From positions 1-50,628 of the forward strand of contig FLMG01002915.1 of NCBI GenBank assembly GCA_900088475.1: 50,628 nucleotides of DNA, written 5' to 3'. The position numbers and the translations under genes are program-made. Below the pieces are notes generated by a model. It had not been told where the DNA came from. It made no database searches and saw only the letters and a list, made by a program, of their open reading frames with translations. Below are positions 36,083 through 48,000 of the stretch, in pieces. Position 1 is the stretch's first letter. Every line of letters starts with the position of its first letter. The stretch is from Hyphochytrium catenoides. Lineage: Eukaryota > Sar > Hyphochytriomycetes > Hyphochytriales > Hyphochytriaceae.

Positions 36083-39000
36083 CTGTGTATAGGTTAAGAA
36101 AGAAGCCGCAGTAACATGCGAGGCTATTAGACCCAAATGAGGCACTTGAAGGGGTTAGAAGGGTCAAAGAGTCATGGAATAGAGTAGATGGATAGATGAG
36201 GGACTGAGATGAGTCTTGCAAAGCAAGTGCCATTTGGAGGCAGGGTCGTGCCTGTCTTTGGGGTTGGGTCCCAGTGCCTCTTGCTCCTACTGTGCCCCAT
36301 GTGACTGCCCTCTTTCCCCTTATCCTCGCCTCTCTACAAACCTAGGTGTCACCATCTTCTAGGTCTTTTATTTATTGGCCCGCTGCATATACTGGCAACG
36401 CAATGCCTTTGCCCCCAATACTCTCTTTGCAACGTTACTGTCACTTGCCTTCTCAGGGTACAACTTTCTGTCAATGCCGATCCACTCCTTTTCCTCCTTG
36501 GAAAATAGTGCCTTCTCCTGCTCCTCATAGTGGTGCCTGAACTTTCGCCTGAGCTTCTCCGCGGGCGTCAGCTTTGCGGTCTGTAAGCCGGCAACATTCA
36601 ACAAAAGAGTAGCGCTTCCCCTGGAAGGTGCACAGAGCGAAAGGTGAGAAGATACAGGAAGATGGGACGAGACAAAGGATGGTTGGACCACAATCATAGA
36701 ACAGAACTTGGCTCACCTCACAGGTTCATAGTCAGTGTTAAGGTCATAGGCAGCTTTCAAGGCCTCTGCCTCTCCCTGCAGCGATTCGATTGCGGGCAGA
36801 ATCGTCTTCCTGTAGGACGACAGCAGTGCTTCTCTCTTCTCCTTTTCCCTTTCCTTTTCCCTTTGGATAGCGGACAAGACGTTGAGGCCGCTCTTGATAT
36901 CCCGCACCTCATTGCTACGGGAGGTGAACCGCCGGCACCAGGAAACAAACTCATGATCCAGAGTCTGAGACTTTTGAAGCGAGAAAGAAAGAGGCGAAGT
37001 GGAAACATATGAGAAAAAGACAAGTATTGAGAATTTCGTCACAAAGACCACCGATAGTGACAAATTTTGAGTAGTTGAAGGTTCTTAGAGCTGACAGAAC
37101 GCGTTGGCATACAGCGGAGGATAGAGGAAAGACAACTAAAGCGTGAGTACATAGGACTAGTGTTAAAAGGTGACCAAAGAGAAACTCAATGCATGGGACT
37201 GTAGGTGTCCTTGTGAGCGAAACGGACAAGAAGAGATAACTTCAGAATGGATGTCTAGTCATACCTTCCGGATTAGCGCCATTCGTTCTGAGGACGGCAG
37301 CTGGAGCTGTTGATCGTCTTTTTCTGAGATAAGCGAAGAGTTGAGAAACAGCCAGCATCAGAGTAAGTCAGAGGTTAGAGACACCACGGATTAGGATGGT
37401 AAGAGGAACGAACTCGAGCAGGCGGAAGGCTGGCAAGTACATGGAGATCAATGGAAGACCAAGAAGTCTTCCAGTATCTGTCAGTTTGGATGTTATATTA
37501 TTACCGAGCTTTCTCACACAATCCTCTCTTTCCTTCTCACAGCGTTTGGCTTCGGTATCCGCTTGAAATGCTGATTCTGAAGCAAGTCGGAGCTTCCTTT
37601 CAGCCAAGCGAATGCTCTCCAGGACATCTCGCAAGTCTCTACTTATTACCTAGAAGAGATGAAGGAAACCGTTGAGAGCCAAATGTACACTTATGCTTAG
37701 AGATGCTTGGAGACATTCGGTGCATCTGGAAGATACTATAATCCAGAGGAAATAGCAGGTAAGGAAAGGCAGTGGCACACTCAAAGACATGGACAGCGAA
37801 CGTCGCTAACCGGCAATTGTGCTTGACAGCCTAACGCCTTCTTCAGCTCCTCTCGAACGACAATCTCCGCAGGGGTCGCTGCTCGGTAAGAAACGGCAAT
37901 AGAGAATGTTGTGGTACGCGGAGCCCCAATGACCACTACGTTCAGAAGCAAGGCAGCGGTCAGTAGGACGACAGTTTGAAGTCCAGTGAAGAAAGAGACT
38001 GATCAGAAAGTTCCATCAGCTAAAAGTCGTGGTGGCACAAGGACTCTTCAGAGGCTGTCATGATTGCGGTGACACCAAGGGGCAAGCCAAACAGAGAATT
38101 TAGACAAACATCAATGAAGGGTCAAGCAGACGTAAAGGGATAGCGTGCAAACTGGTTGATGACGCGAGAGGATGTACAAACCTTGGTAGAGGAAGCCAGA
38201 AGAGAGAGGGATAGACTTTGGACGATGAAAGATCATGATTCTCCCCATCGTCTCTCTAGTACAGAGGCTGACCGAGTCGTGAGGACTGTAGCCAATGGGT
38301 ATTGGCCGACCATAGAGATTGCCTAAACGACATATTGAGGGCAATCAGAGCGGCACTCAGACGCTATATCATGCTACTCTGAGGACGGTGTAGCTACACT
38401 TGAGGGGGCGAGTTAGAGGGGAACCAGTTATGGCGCTTAAAACTAAAAGACGAAAGGAAGCGAAGACGCAAGGTAGCGATGCAACAACAAAGCCATGAAG
38501 GCCCATCGCCAGTTGTTGCTTCCCTATCAGTGCCTGGCTCTAAAAGGCGTAGAGAGATGTAGGCAGTAAGGAGTAGGTGTCAGATAAGATGGTTCAACCT
38601 CCTGGGCCTCCCCCGTCAGCAAGCCTGGGCAGCTTATACAGCATGGCTGCCAGCCTTCCCGGCTCAAAGCCATCACTACTCAGCAGCCCTCGAAACACCA
38701 CTGACACAGTTAAGTCGAGAATGATTCCGGCATCTGTCACACATAGCAAGTTCAAATGAGAAAAGAGAGTTACCGATCAGAAATCGTTGAGCGAGCACAA
38801 GGAGAAATGGTGTGAGAAGACCGGAAAGGCAAGAGGAGAAAAAGCCAGGTGGAGACAGGCAAGCCGGGTTGTGAGTAGCGCGAGAGCCTCAAGACCCCCA
38901 TAGAAGGAGACCCGAGCTTGAAGTGACAAGGGTTGATGGTGCTGACTGGTACATAGATAAAGGAAGGCAACAGCCGGATGCATCCACGTGCACAACTACC

Positions 39001-42000
39001 TGACGGCAGCTCAAAGGATATAGCTCTTGTCTCTCTAGCGTTAATCTTCTCTTCCTTCTTCTCTAGTATGGTCCTTAGCTGCAAAGGATAAGAACTCAGT
39101 GCTCGGCAAGACAGTAAACTGCGTAAGGACCGCGGTGTAGGGAAAGGAAGCAATTGTGAAAGCACTAGAGATAGTCTGCAGGTGGCGGCAAGTGGGCAGC
39201 CAATGGATGACAAGGTGAAGAGCATCAGAGTAGAACATAACTTGACCTTTCCATCGCAAACGATTGGGGAGGCTCCATAGGCCTCTTTCACACTTGGTAT
39301 CTCCTTTAGCTCAGTCACCACCATACCCCGGTGAACCGAACGGGAAGAAGCCGCAGAGGAAGATTGGGAGGGGGATAGGAGGCCCGGGTCTAAGCCGTTT
39401 ACTGGAGATGCCGATAAGAAACGAAAGAGAGAGGTGAGCGACAGCCTCAGGAGAGGGTCTCATACGCGCTCACCATTGCCTTGCCCTTCGCGAGGGCCTC
39501 CAAATTTCTTCATGAGGAGAAAGACAAACTTCTCCTGCTCATCCGCAAGTTGGCCTTCAGCCTGGAAATAGAGACAGATCAAGGTAATGAGCAACGACGA
39601 CCATAGGATCACGCTAACAAACGACGAAAGCTCGAGGGCAAGGGATGAGCACGAGGACGCTAACCTAACCGCGAAACATTTAGGACGGATATTAGGACCA
39701 ACAGCCGCACCTTATGCCACAGATCCATCAGCGCCTGACGTGAAAACGGACAAGTATAGAAACCCGTCGGAGGGGGCTCAAAAAGTTCTGCGACGTGGTT
39801 CTCTCCTTCCTCCTTTGCCTTATCTTCTACCTTGAGCTCCTGTTCGCCTCCACTTATGGCTTCATCTAACTGCGAGCGAGCCGCTGACGTAGCTCGTTGC
39901 TCCAAGCTGTGAAACGATTCTTTTTTTCCTTTCCGCGATTCCTTTGACGTCGTATTTTGAGAGCTGATTGTTGTAGGAGTACTACCTCTATCGGGGAGAG
40001 CGGAAGACATAGCTGGATGTGCCTCAGAGGTAGTGGAGGCTAAGAAAGAAGAGGTAGAAGAGTAGAGTTCCGGATTGATGACAATGTCACAAGCAGCCCA
40101 GTACTGTTCCTCCTCAGATCGGTCAATCTACGGTACGCATATAAGCAGTGAAATCAGTGAGAAAAGCAACATCTTGGTGGGCACTGGGACACTCTAAACA
40201 GATGAATACGGCGACAAGGGTACAGATGGAAGATACTTAGTAACAATGTTTCTTACCGCTCTCTTTGTCCTAGCTCGCCTTCCTCTCCGCAATCTGAGCT
40301 CATCTTCCACTCTGTTTTCTGCAGCGATCAAGGAGTACGATTCCTTCAGACCTGCAAGAAGAAAAGGGTATGTGAATCTCTGGCCCTCACAACTCAGGAA
40401 GGTCTAGACGCTTCATAATGGACATACCTAGGGCCGAAGACCCACTGTCTGCTTCTGCAGACAGGAAGTCTTGTTCGGTGAAATGCTGAAGGTCGCGGCC
40501 AAATGTGAACTTGTGTAAAATCTCATGGGCTCTGAGCTGTGCAAGCATAAAAAAGAAGCACCGATGTGTGAGCGAGGAAGAGAACAGGTAACTGAAGAGA
40601 GAAAGAGCACGGAGACGTCAAAACTAATGGCAAGTGGCAAGTAGGAAAGGTACTACTTGTGACGCTCTACCGCCGACAGTATCATAGAGAAGAAGGAACG
40701 CCCTCAGCGGCGGGAGTCAAATATTAGCTATACCTCCTCCTTCGAGTTCAAAAAGGGCAAAGCTAGCTGGACGTGGGCTGGAAGGCCGAGAATTCTGCGA
40801 AACAAGGGCAAAGAGAGCACCTCAGGGGTGTAGATAGAGGAACCAAACAAACGTATAAAAAAGAAATTCAAATAGTAATCGAGGACAGGGGCGAAGGTGG
40901 CATTCGCACTATGCTTTCTCACACGATGCCTACTGAACGGTGGACTCTGGCTCAACTGCCGCTAGTCATCTCATAAACCCTTCGTTGATGGCAATCAATC
41001 AAGGTTGTCTTCAGTGCAGCTCAGTGGGTTAACTCTATAGACACTTCTGATCGTGGCCCTTATCTTTACTGGTCCTCACTATCACCTTCTTACCTTTCCA
41101 CTGCCTCCTTACTTAGCTTTATATCGTAGGCGCTATCCAGCTTCATATCCTGCATCTCTTCTGCGGTCATTACTGGGTACTGAGAGCCATTGATGGTCAC
41201 ATCCAGGGCTACCCATTCTTTTTCCTCTTTGGTGCGTTGCTTTGAGGGTTTTCGTCTTGATAGGAAAGGCCGAGTATGGGACAAAGGAAGGTTCAAGACG
41301 AGCAGAGGCTAGTGAGTAACAGCCACATCGGAGGAGTCTTCGCAAGTTTAGATCTAACCTATTACAGGCAGTTCTGGGCTATCAGGGCAGTGTAGTCGCA
41401 GTGAGCAAGGTAAAATGAAGTAAATAGCAAAAGATCATAAATATCATGTCTTCTAGTCTTGCGAGTCAAGAGAGCACCCAGAAATTGGTGAGGTTTGAAG
41501 ACCTGATGACGTCTGCCAAGGACGCGGGAAGCCCTTCCTCCTCCAATTGTCTCTGAATTTGAGCGTTGAGCTCTGCTGAGCCCTCTTTTGCCCTGGCGGC
41601 CTGAGAAGAAGAGGATGAAAGAGAGAGGACAAATAGAGCTTAGTGGAGAGTAAGAGTTTCATGAAGACACATCTTATCCCCAACATAACTGATGCCGTAG
41701 GAAACAGAAAGGGTCGGAAACGGATCGTTAGCCAGTCATACCTCATTAGCTTTCTCAATTTCGAGCTCCTGGACTACAGAGCGAGAGAGAACTTTCCTTT
41801 GAAAGTCTTTCAGGGCTCGGTCTGCCTCATGTAGCACTAGACCTTCCTTACATACACGGCTAATGCTGACGGCAGTCTGGAAAAGAAAAGGAGGAGGAAC
41901 GAAGTAAGGGTTATAACGGAAAGAAAGAGTCCTCCAGAATAGGTAACATTAACATTAAGGGAGAACGCTATCGGCCAATCGATAATATAGTGGCATAAAG

Positions 42001-45000
42001 TGCCTTATTACCTCTTTGATAAGCTCTTCCACGGCTGCAAGCTCTTCTTTCAACTGTGGAACAGCCTCGAGAAGTAGCGTCTCTTCCCTAAGTTATAGGC
42101 AGGCAAACGTCACTTTTCTCTCTTGGGCATGGCTCTGCTTGTAACCTTTTCCTCTCGGCTCCCACCTCGTCTTAGCCTTCTTAGCTACCGTAGTACCTAC
42201 ATTCTCCGCATTTCTCTCTACTTTGCGTTATCACCCATCCTCACCTGGTCAAGTGAAGCATAAGGTCGTGAGTTCTAATTCGCTGCGGCACTCCGTCCAG
42301 GTACACAGAACTATCGATGAATGGTCGATTCCAGGCTTTAGCCCTCTTTCCCTCTTCATGCACCGATAGCAACCGAGCCTGGGAAGTTTCCAGTGACAGA
42401 GACGTCTCCTTCTTTTTCAAGTGGAACTTGTCCTCCTCCTCCCTTAGGCTTTCAAGCAGAAGGCATACAGGGAAAGAGAGTATCAGCTAGTGACAGAAAC
42501 TGGATCTGGGAAGGAGCAAAAGGCTGCTGCATCGCCCACCCTAGTCTCGTCTCGGCCGTTTGATTTAGTTCTCCGTAGAAGATAAAGGTCTCCAGCTTAC
42601 CTGAGGACCTTGTCCTTCCTAAGCTCTAATTCTCGTCCCACTTTCCTCATTACTTCCTCAATCGCTTTCAGCAGGCCTCCCTCTTGCATCGTTAAAAACT
42701 GAACGGCAGAGTTCTCCGCGTCAAGCTCTAGCTGCGCCACACTTCGTAGGTGAAGTAGGTCATTCAGAACAAGGTCCAATTCTTTGGAGAGATGAAGTGA
42801 GCAGCGTTAGGGTAAGACAGTGTTAGCAGCTAGAAGTTTGAATTAGGGATATAGGAAGGTATATGCGAGAAGCAACCTGGTAGTGCACGCATAAGATAGT
42901 AGGGATCAGGGACACCATGCCACAATGTAGAGGCATAAGGCAAGAGACGCCGGGAATTGGTGAGACTAAGAAAGGAACATCATGATAGGCAAAGAACACA
43001 TTGGTAAATCCCACGAGCAGGTAAAGGGAAGACGTACAGGGGAGGCTCTTGCTAGATTTCTCAGACCCGAGAACAAAGAGTAGCAGAGTATTTTACCTTT
43101 CTCCTGCTGCATCAATTGTTCCTCGTCACGCTTGGAGAAGTGCACTTCCTTCTTGGCCCTGGTTCTATCTGGAGAGGGAAGCTGAACGGACAGAGAGCGA
43201 AGGCAAGACGACGCAAAGGGAAGAGGACGCAGAGGCAAGTCAACGTGAAGACAAAGAGGTGGACGCGATTAGGTGGGCGGGTCAGGGTTCTGAGCAAGGG
43301 AGGCATTGCATCATTGCAGAGTACACTCTCCATACATAAAAGCTTAGAAGTAAATTCTGCAGCTGGAAACCTACCTTCTGTCCCATGGCAAGAGCCTTGG
43401 CATGCTTGATCTTCTCTGCCTCCCTTTCATGCAGCTCTTCGCGCAAACGGCGCAAGGTCCGTCGAACGGTTCGGAGCTTCGTGTCGGTCTCCTCCACACT
43501 GTTATTGGCCTACGAGGAGTTTTGCAAACAGTCAGATTGAGGAGAGGAATTTGCAGAACTTGAGATCAAGAACTCAGCAGAGTCTTCAAGCAGAACAAGT
43601 CTAGGTCTAAAGCGTAGAAGAGAAAGACTTTTTTAATTCGTCAGAGTGTCTCAGGGGTAAAAGGGAAGGCTGCAGCCTGAACGTACCGCCGCGTATTTCT
43701 GCTCGGCCTCTCTCTGGACTAATATCCCTCGCTTCTTGTTAGCTCTCACCTCCAGAACGTCTTGAATCAGCTTGTCTACTCCTGCGAGAAAAATAGTAAT
43801 GATAAGTTACATCCCCATTATCTTTGTAAATTGTCTCTTGTAGAGTCTCTCCTGCTCTCCGCTGACGGCTCTTAGATTCTCTCTGCTTCAGTCGCTATTT
43901 ATCCGTCTGTCGGTCTCTCTTTCGTGCTGCTCTCCCGTTTTCTCCACTCCCTTTATCTTTTTTTTCATATATCTCTGCACTTCCAATCCAAGTATTCTTC
44001 TCTACCTTCTGAGAGGGCATCGGCTGAAGAATCCGGACTGATGCCATACTGAGTCCAGTTGCTGCTCACTTCCCTGGCTTTCTCTTCTGCCTCTTTCTTC
44101 ATGGCGTCAATCTTCTCCCTTCTCCGTTCTGCCTGAAACGAACGCTCTCTGAACTGACGAGTCTCTTCCTCCTTTGCAGCCTCACGTGCTCTTCAGATGA
44201 AGCGTAGTATCAAGAAAGAGCTGGTCAGTGAGACATCCATTTCAGGGGATGGAGGTTGTACCTCCAAAACTTTGAGAGCGAATAACGTCAAGATGGCCCA
44301 TGCGATATAGGTTGCAAGTTAAGCGGACAGCGATCCATAAGGGGCAAGACGCACGTAAAAAGCACCCCCAAGCCGAGATATCATAAGGCATGGGGCAGAT
44401 GGCGGAACTGAAGCCGAAGATGGCTACCTGGCAGACTGCATTTCTTTCACTGTCTCTAACACAATCTCTGACTTCTTTTGCCATTCATCACATTCTGCGA
44501 GCTGTCTCGAGTATTGGCGGGATAGGCTGTCCTCATCCTAAAACAGGAGCAACACCAAAGACATAGAAAACGAGTTACAGAGGTGCAAAGTAGTCGTTAG
44601 GGTGGATGGAGGAAATCTGCGCCGGATTGCGAGACAGATAAAGGCACTCTCAAGGAGAGGCAAAGCATTAGCAGGAGGTAGGTGAATAAAGCGGAGGAGC
44701 TTCTTGCCTGCATGACTGCTCTCTCCATCTGCTCCCGTGTCTTCTCTTCTTCAAGATGAAATCTCTTCCTGGCCTCCTCCGCTAGTGCCTTCTGCTCTTG
44801 AATAGCATTTTGCTTCTTCCTTTCTCGCTCTTTACTTGCTCTGATATTCTTCTCAATTCTGTTCTGCTCTTCTTCCTTCTCGCGTGCTTCCTGTCGTTCC
44901 TTTGGCGTCGGACCAATAAGTCCGCCTTCAACAGTGATGGAAGTAGCAGTCGAAAGAGGGGGTCCATCTGTGCTGAATGAGCTGTCCTTTACAGCTTTTG

Positions 45001-48000
45001 GGCTTGATGCAGAAGGTATTGAAGCCTTATGTCGGCTGGTTTTCTTCAACAAGCTGTCTGGAGCATCTCGCTTCTTATGGACATTAGAAGAGAGTTGATT
45101 CTCTGTGGTACTAAGACGGTCGGTGTTGTCAGTCTCCCGGCCACCTAACTTGTTTTGGACCTCTTCCTCTCCATCCTCTTGCTCTTTGTTCCTGAGTTCT
45201 TTGTAGGCAACAAGAAGGTGATCAAAGTATTGGCACAAAAAGTCTTTGTGTTCTCGAAGGAGCTCATGCCCTCCTTTTAGCCAAGAGAAATGGAGGGCTG
45301 GAGGAAGAGGGTTCCCATCATAATCTTCCTTCTTCTCGATGGCGGCAAGAAGGCTGTCAACGGCCCTCCTATTCCCGGTGAGACAGCTCTTTCCATGTTC
45401 TGCAACGCAAAAGGCAAAAGGAGGAACATCGGTGTGGCATAAGTGCTGATGTTAGAGGACGGTACCGGTGATAGACTTGAGATCAGCAAATGGTCGAGAC
45501 AGATTAATATTTGACTTAACGACAAAGGCCATCATGAGGACCCACGATGAAAGAGAGGGGATCACTACTATGAGAGGTCTAATGACGATTATAAGAGGGT
45601 CATCAGGGACGGGAGAAGGGCCACTGAGCCAATTAGGAGTGAAACCTACCTGGCGACACCAAGGACTCCTCTGTACCGTGTACAATGAAGAGCGGCATGG
45701 TGACATCAGGAAGCAAGTCAGGAAGGGGAGTGCTCTGTTCAAAGCCCTTGAGCAGAGCAGCGACTGCTTCCAGACCCTTCCGATGCAGAGAGAGAGAGAT
45801 CGTGAGGAGAGAGCAAATGACGAGATGAATAGTCGGAACACGAAGAGGTAGACTTAGTAGTAGGAAGGCCAAAAGAGAGTGAGGCCTGTCCAGACTGAGA
45901 ATGGCGCGACAAGACGCAAGTTAGCTGAAAAATATCTAAGGGATTTCTACTAGAGTGAACCAGAGGCAGGACCGATTGAAGCCAGGAAAGCGATTAAGTG
46001 AGCAAGGACAAAATAAAGCAGAAGGTCTCGAATTCGCTGAGTTTACCTTTCGCGTTCGCCAAAATTCTTGGACAGACAACAGCTCTTTGGAGATGGCCTG
46101 CGGTCCTTGCTGCAGCAGGAGAAATATGAGCACGTAGCCACAGGATATGGAGACAGAAACGGGAAGAGAGTGACAGTGAGGAGAGGGAGAGAGAGTTCGA
46201 GAGAAGTCAGCCGGAGCCCGTCTTAGAACAACACTTAGATCGCACTTGAAGTCTATTGCCGCTAGACAACCCATCCAAGGTTAGAGAGCCCCAATACTGA
46301 GCTCTTTCCTACATTGTTAACATAGTCCTGGCTGAAGGCGGTACTGATATAGAGCTGCAGAAGCTCATTGAGGGCGGAGCTAGATGCTTGTTTTCTCTCC
46401 TTCCCTCCTTGCTTGTCCTTTAGACTCTTAGATGACTCCTCAAAGGCCTTCCTCATGCGCCTGAAGCCCTTCTTCAATCCGAAGGCAAGAGGATCTTTGA
46501 AGCCGTTGATCACGGTTACTCCGAGCAGAGAACCTAGGATGGAGGGCATTAAGGCTTCCACGCATTCATAATGATCAAGAAGGCGTTTGAAAAACTTCAT
46601 GGCGCTATAGGACGAACGCGGAAGGCAGATAGACTGGTGAATTGCAGGCAGACGCAGGTCGTCAGGGTATTGGTAGCCCGAAGGGCTGCGATACATGGAG
46701 TGGAAAGATGGCAATGCTCTGGGCTATAGGAAGCCTATATACAAACGTCAAAGGTCGCTGGTTCACAGTGCTGTTTAGGGCATAACTCTGAGATTCCGTC
46801 AGAGAAGGAATGTGTGATACCTGCAAGAGAGAGATGCTCTGGTCGAGAGAGATAGCTTGAAACGAACCGAAGAGCAAGGTGACCTCCAGAACCTGTCCCA
46901 ATAGCAGAGCATGAGCAAGGATATGAAGTAAGTAGCAGCCGCCCTTTCCTAGAGGAGACAATGCTAGATGCGTCCAGTGTGGGGTGTCAACTAAGTAGCG
47001 CACGCCTGGTAGCCCCTAGGCAATGGGAGGAGAAAGAGAGAGAAAGAAAAGAGGAGAGGAAAGGGAGGAAGTAGGCCGTATTCTTACCTAATCCCATAAT
47101 GATGTGTGGGACCGCGCCTCTCCCTCTAGCTGGCTGAGGAATCCACTGCCCTTGGGCTTGTAGTGTGGATAATAGAGCTGATAGACACTCGCAATGGAAG
47201 TCGCTGGTAAGAACTGCAAAGGAGTTAGAAACAGAGCCAGCTTTGTACCAGAAAACACACGGAAGAATGGAAGAGAGCGCACAAAGAGATGGCCAAGGAA
47301 CGAAGAGCATGCGTAAGAGCATGTAGAACGATGTATATTCAAATAGATTTAGAAGCCGTTCTTACGCTTGTTCTTCTTCCAACGTGTCCCTGGAAGGCCT
47401 GGCAGGGCCATTGCCAGGATTCTGACACTAGAAAAGCGTGATAAAAGAGCTTGGACGGGTTCTTCCAGAGACTTTAAGGTTTGGAAGAGGTCAGGTAACA
47501 GGATCAGCATGAAGGGTGCCGCCCAGTGCTCCTGTCAAACCCGAACAACCCATGCAGGTTGATGACAACGAGTGGCAAGTAATGCAAAAAGCCAAACGCA
47601 AGAGACACGATGGAGTGAGCCCTCGACAAAGAAAACATGACTAAGAGGCACACGAGTAAAATGACACACATTACCCTGGCAGCTCTTACAAGGTCAGGCT
47701 GGGCCATTAATCACCAATGTTGAAGGACCAGGGGCCGAGATTGCTTACCTCCGATATATGCCGTCTGACGGCTGATTGCCGTGCTGCTAGTACCTCCAAA
47801 GTATGGTCTTTCCCTTCGTCCGCTTCCTGTTCTTTGGGAGAACATTTCCATATTTGGTAGCGCACGATCGTTTGCTCATCCAGTTGTAGAAAAGGAGAGT
47901 CAAGGTCATCAGTATACTCTTCATTTATCCTTTCTTCTTCTATATCCTTTCCTTGCGCGGGCGTCTCCTCTTTGAGTATAGTCTTTCCCTCAGTCCCGGT

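Noticed and set aside
36368-36697. Treating 36368 as the definite end of the giant gene
   Set aside because: The perfect GC donor at 36448, the restored P-E-x-Y motif and the in-phase downstream exons with a fourth motif copy make continuation more likely; the short form is kept only as an alternative.
38577-38759. 60-codon plus-strand frame with a natural-looking start
   Set aside because: It is the reverse of a giant-gene exon (38599-38733) whose phase fits its neighbours.
41365-41390. Possible 20-base exon (PELPVI) in the giant gene
   Set aside because: It has AG and GT borders, but the exons either side join in phase without it and including it breaks the phase.
47504-47707. Minus-strand frame running through the 24-base exon into a hydrophobic stretch and an LHG motif
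   Set aside because: The hydrophobic part is the translated pyrimidine-rich intron; splicing at GTAATG joins the next exon in phase and continues the hydrolase-like fold.
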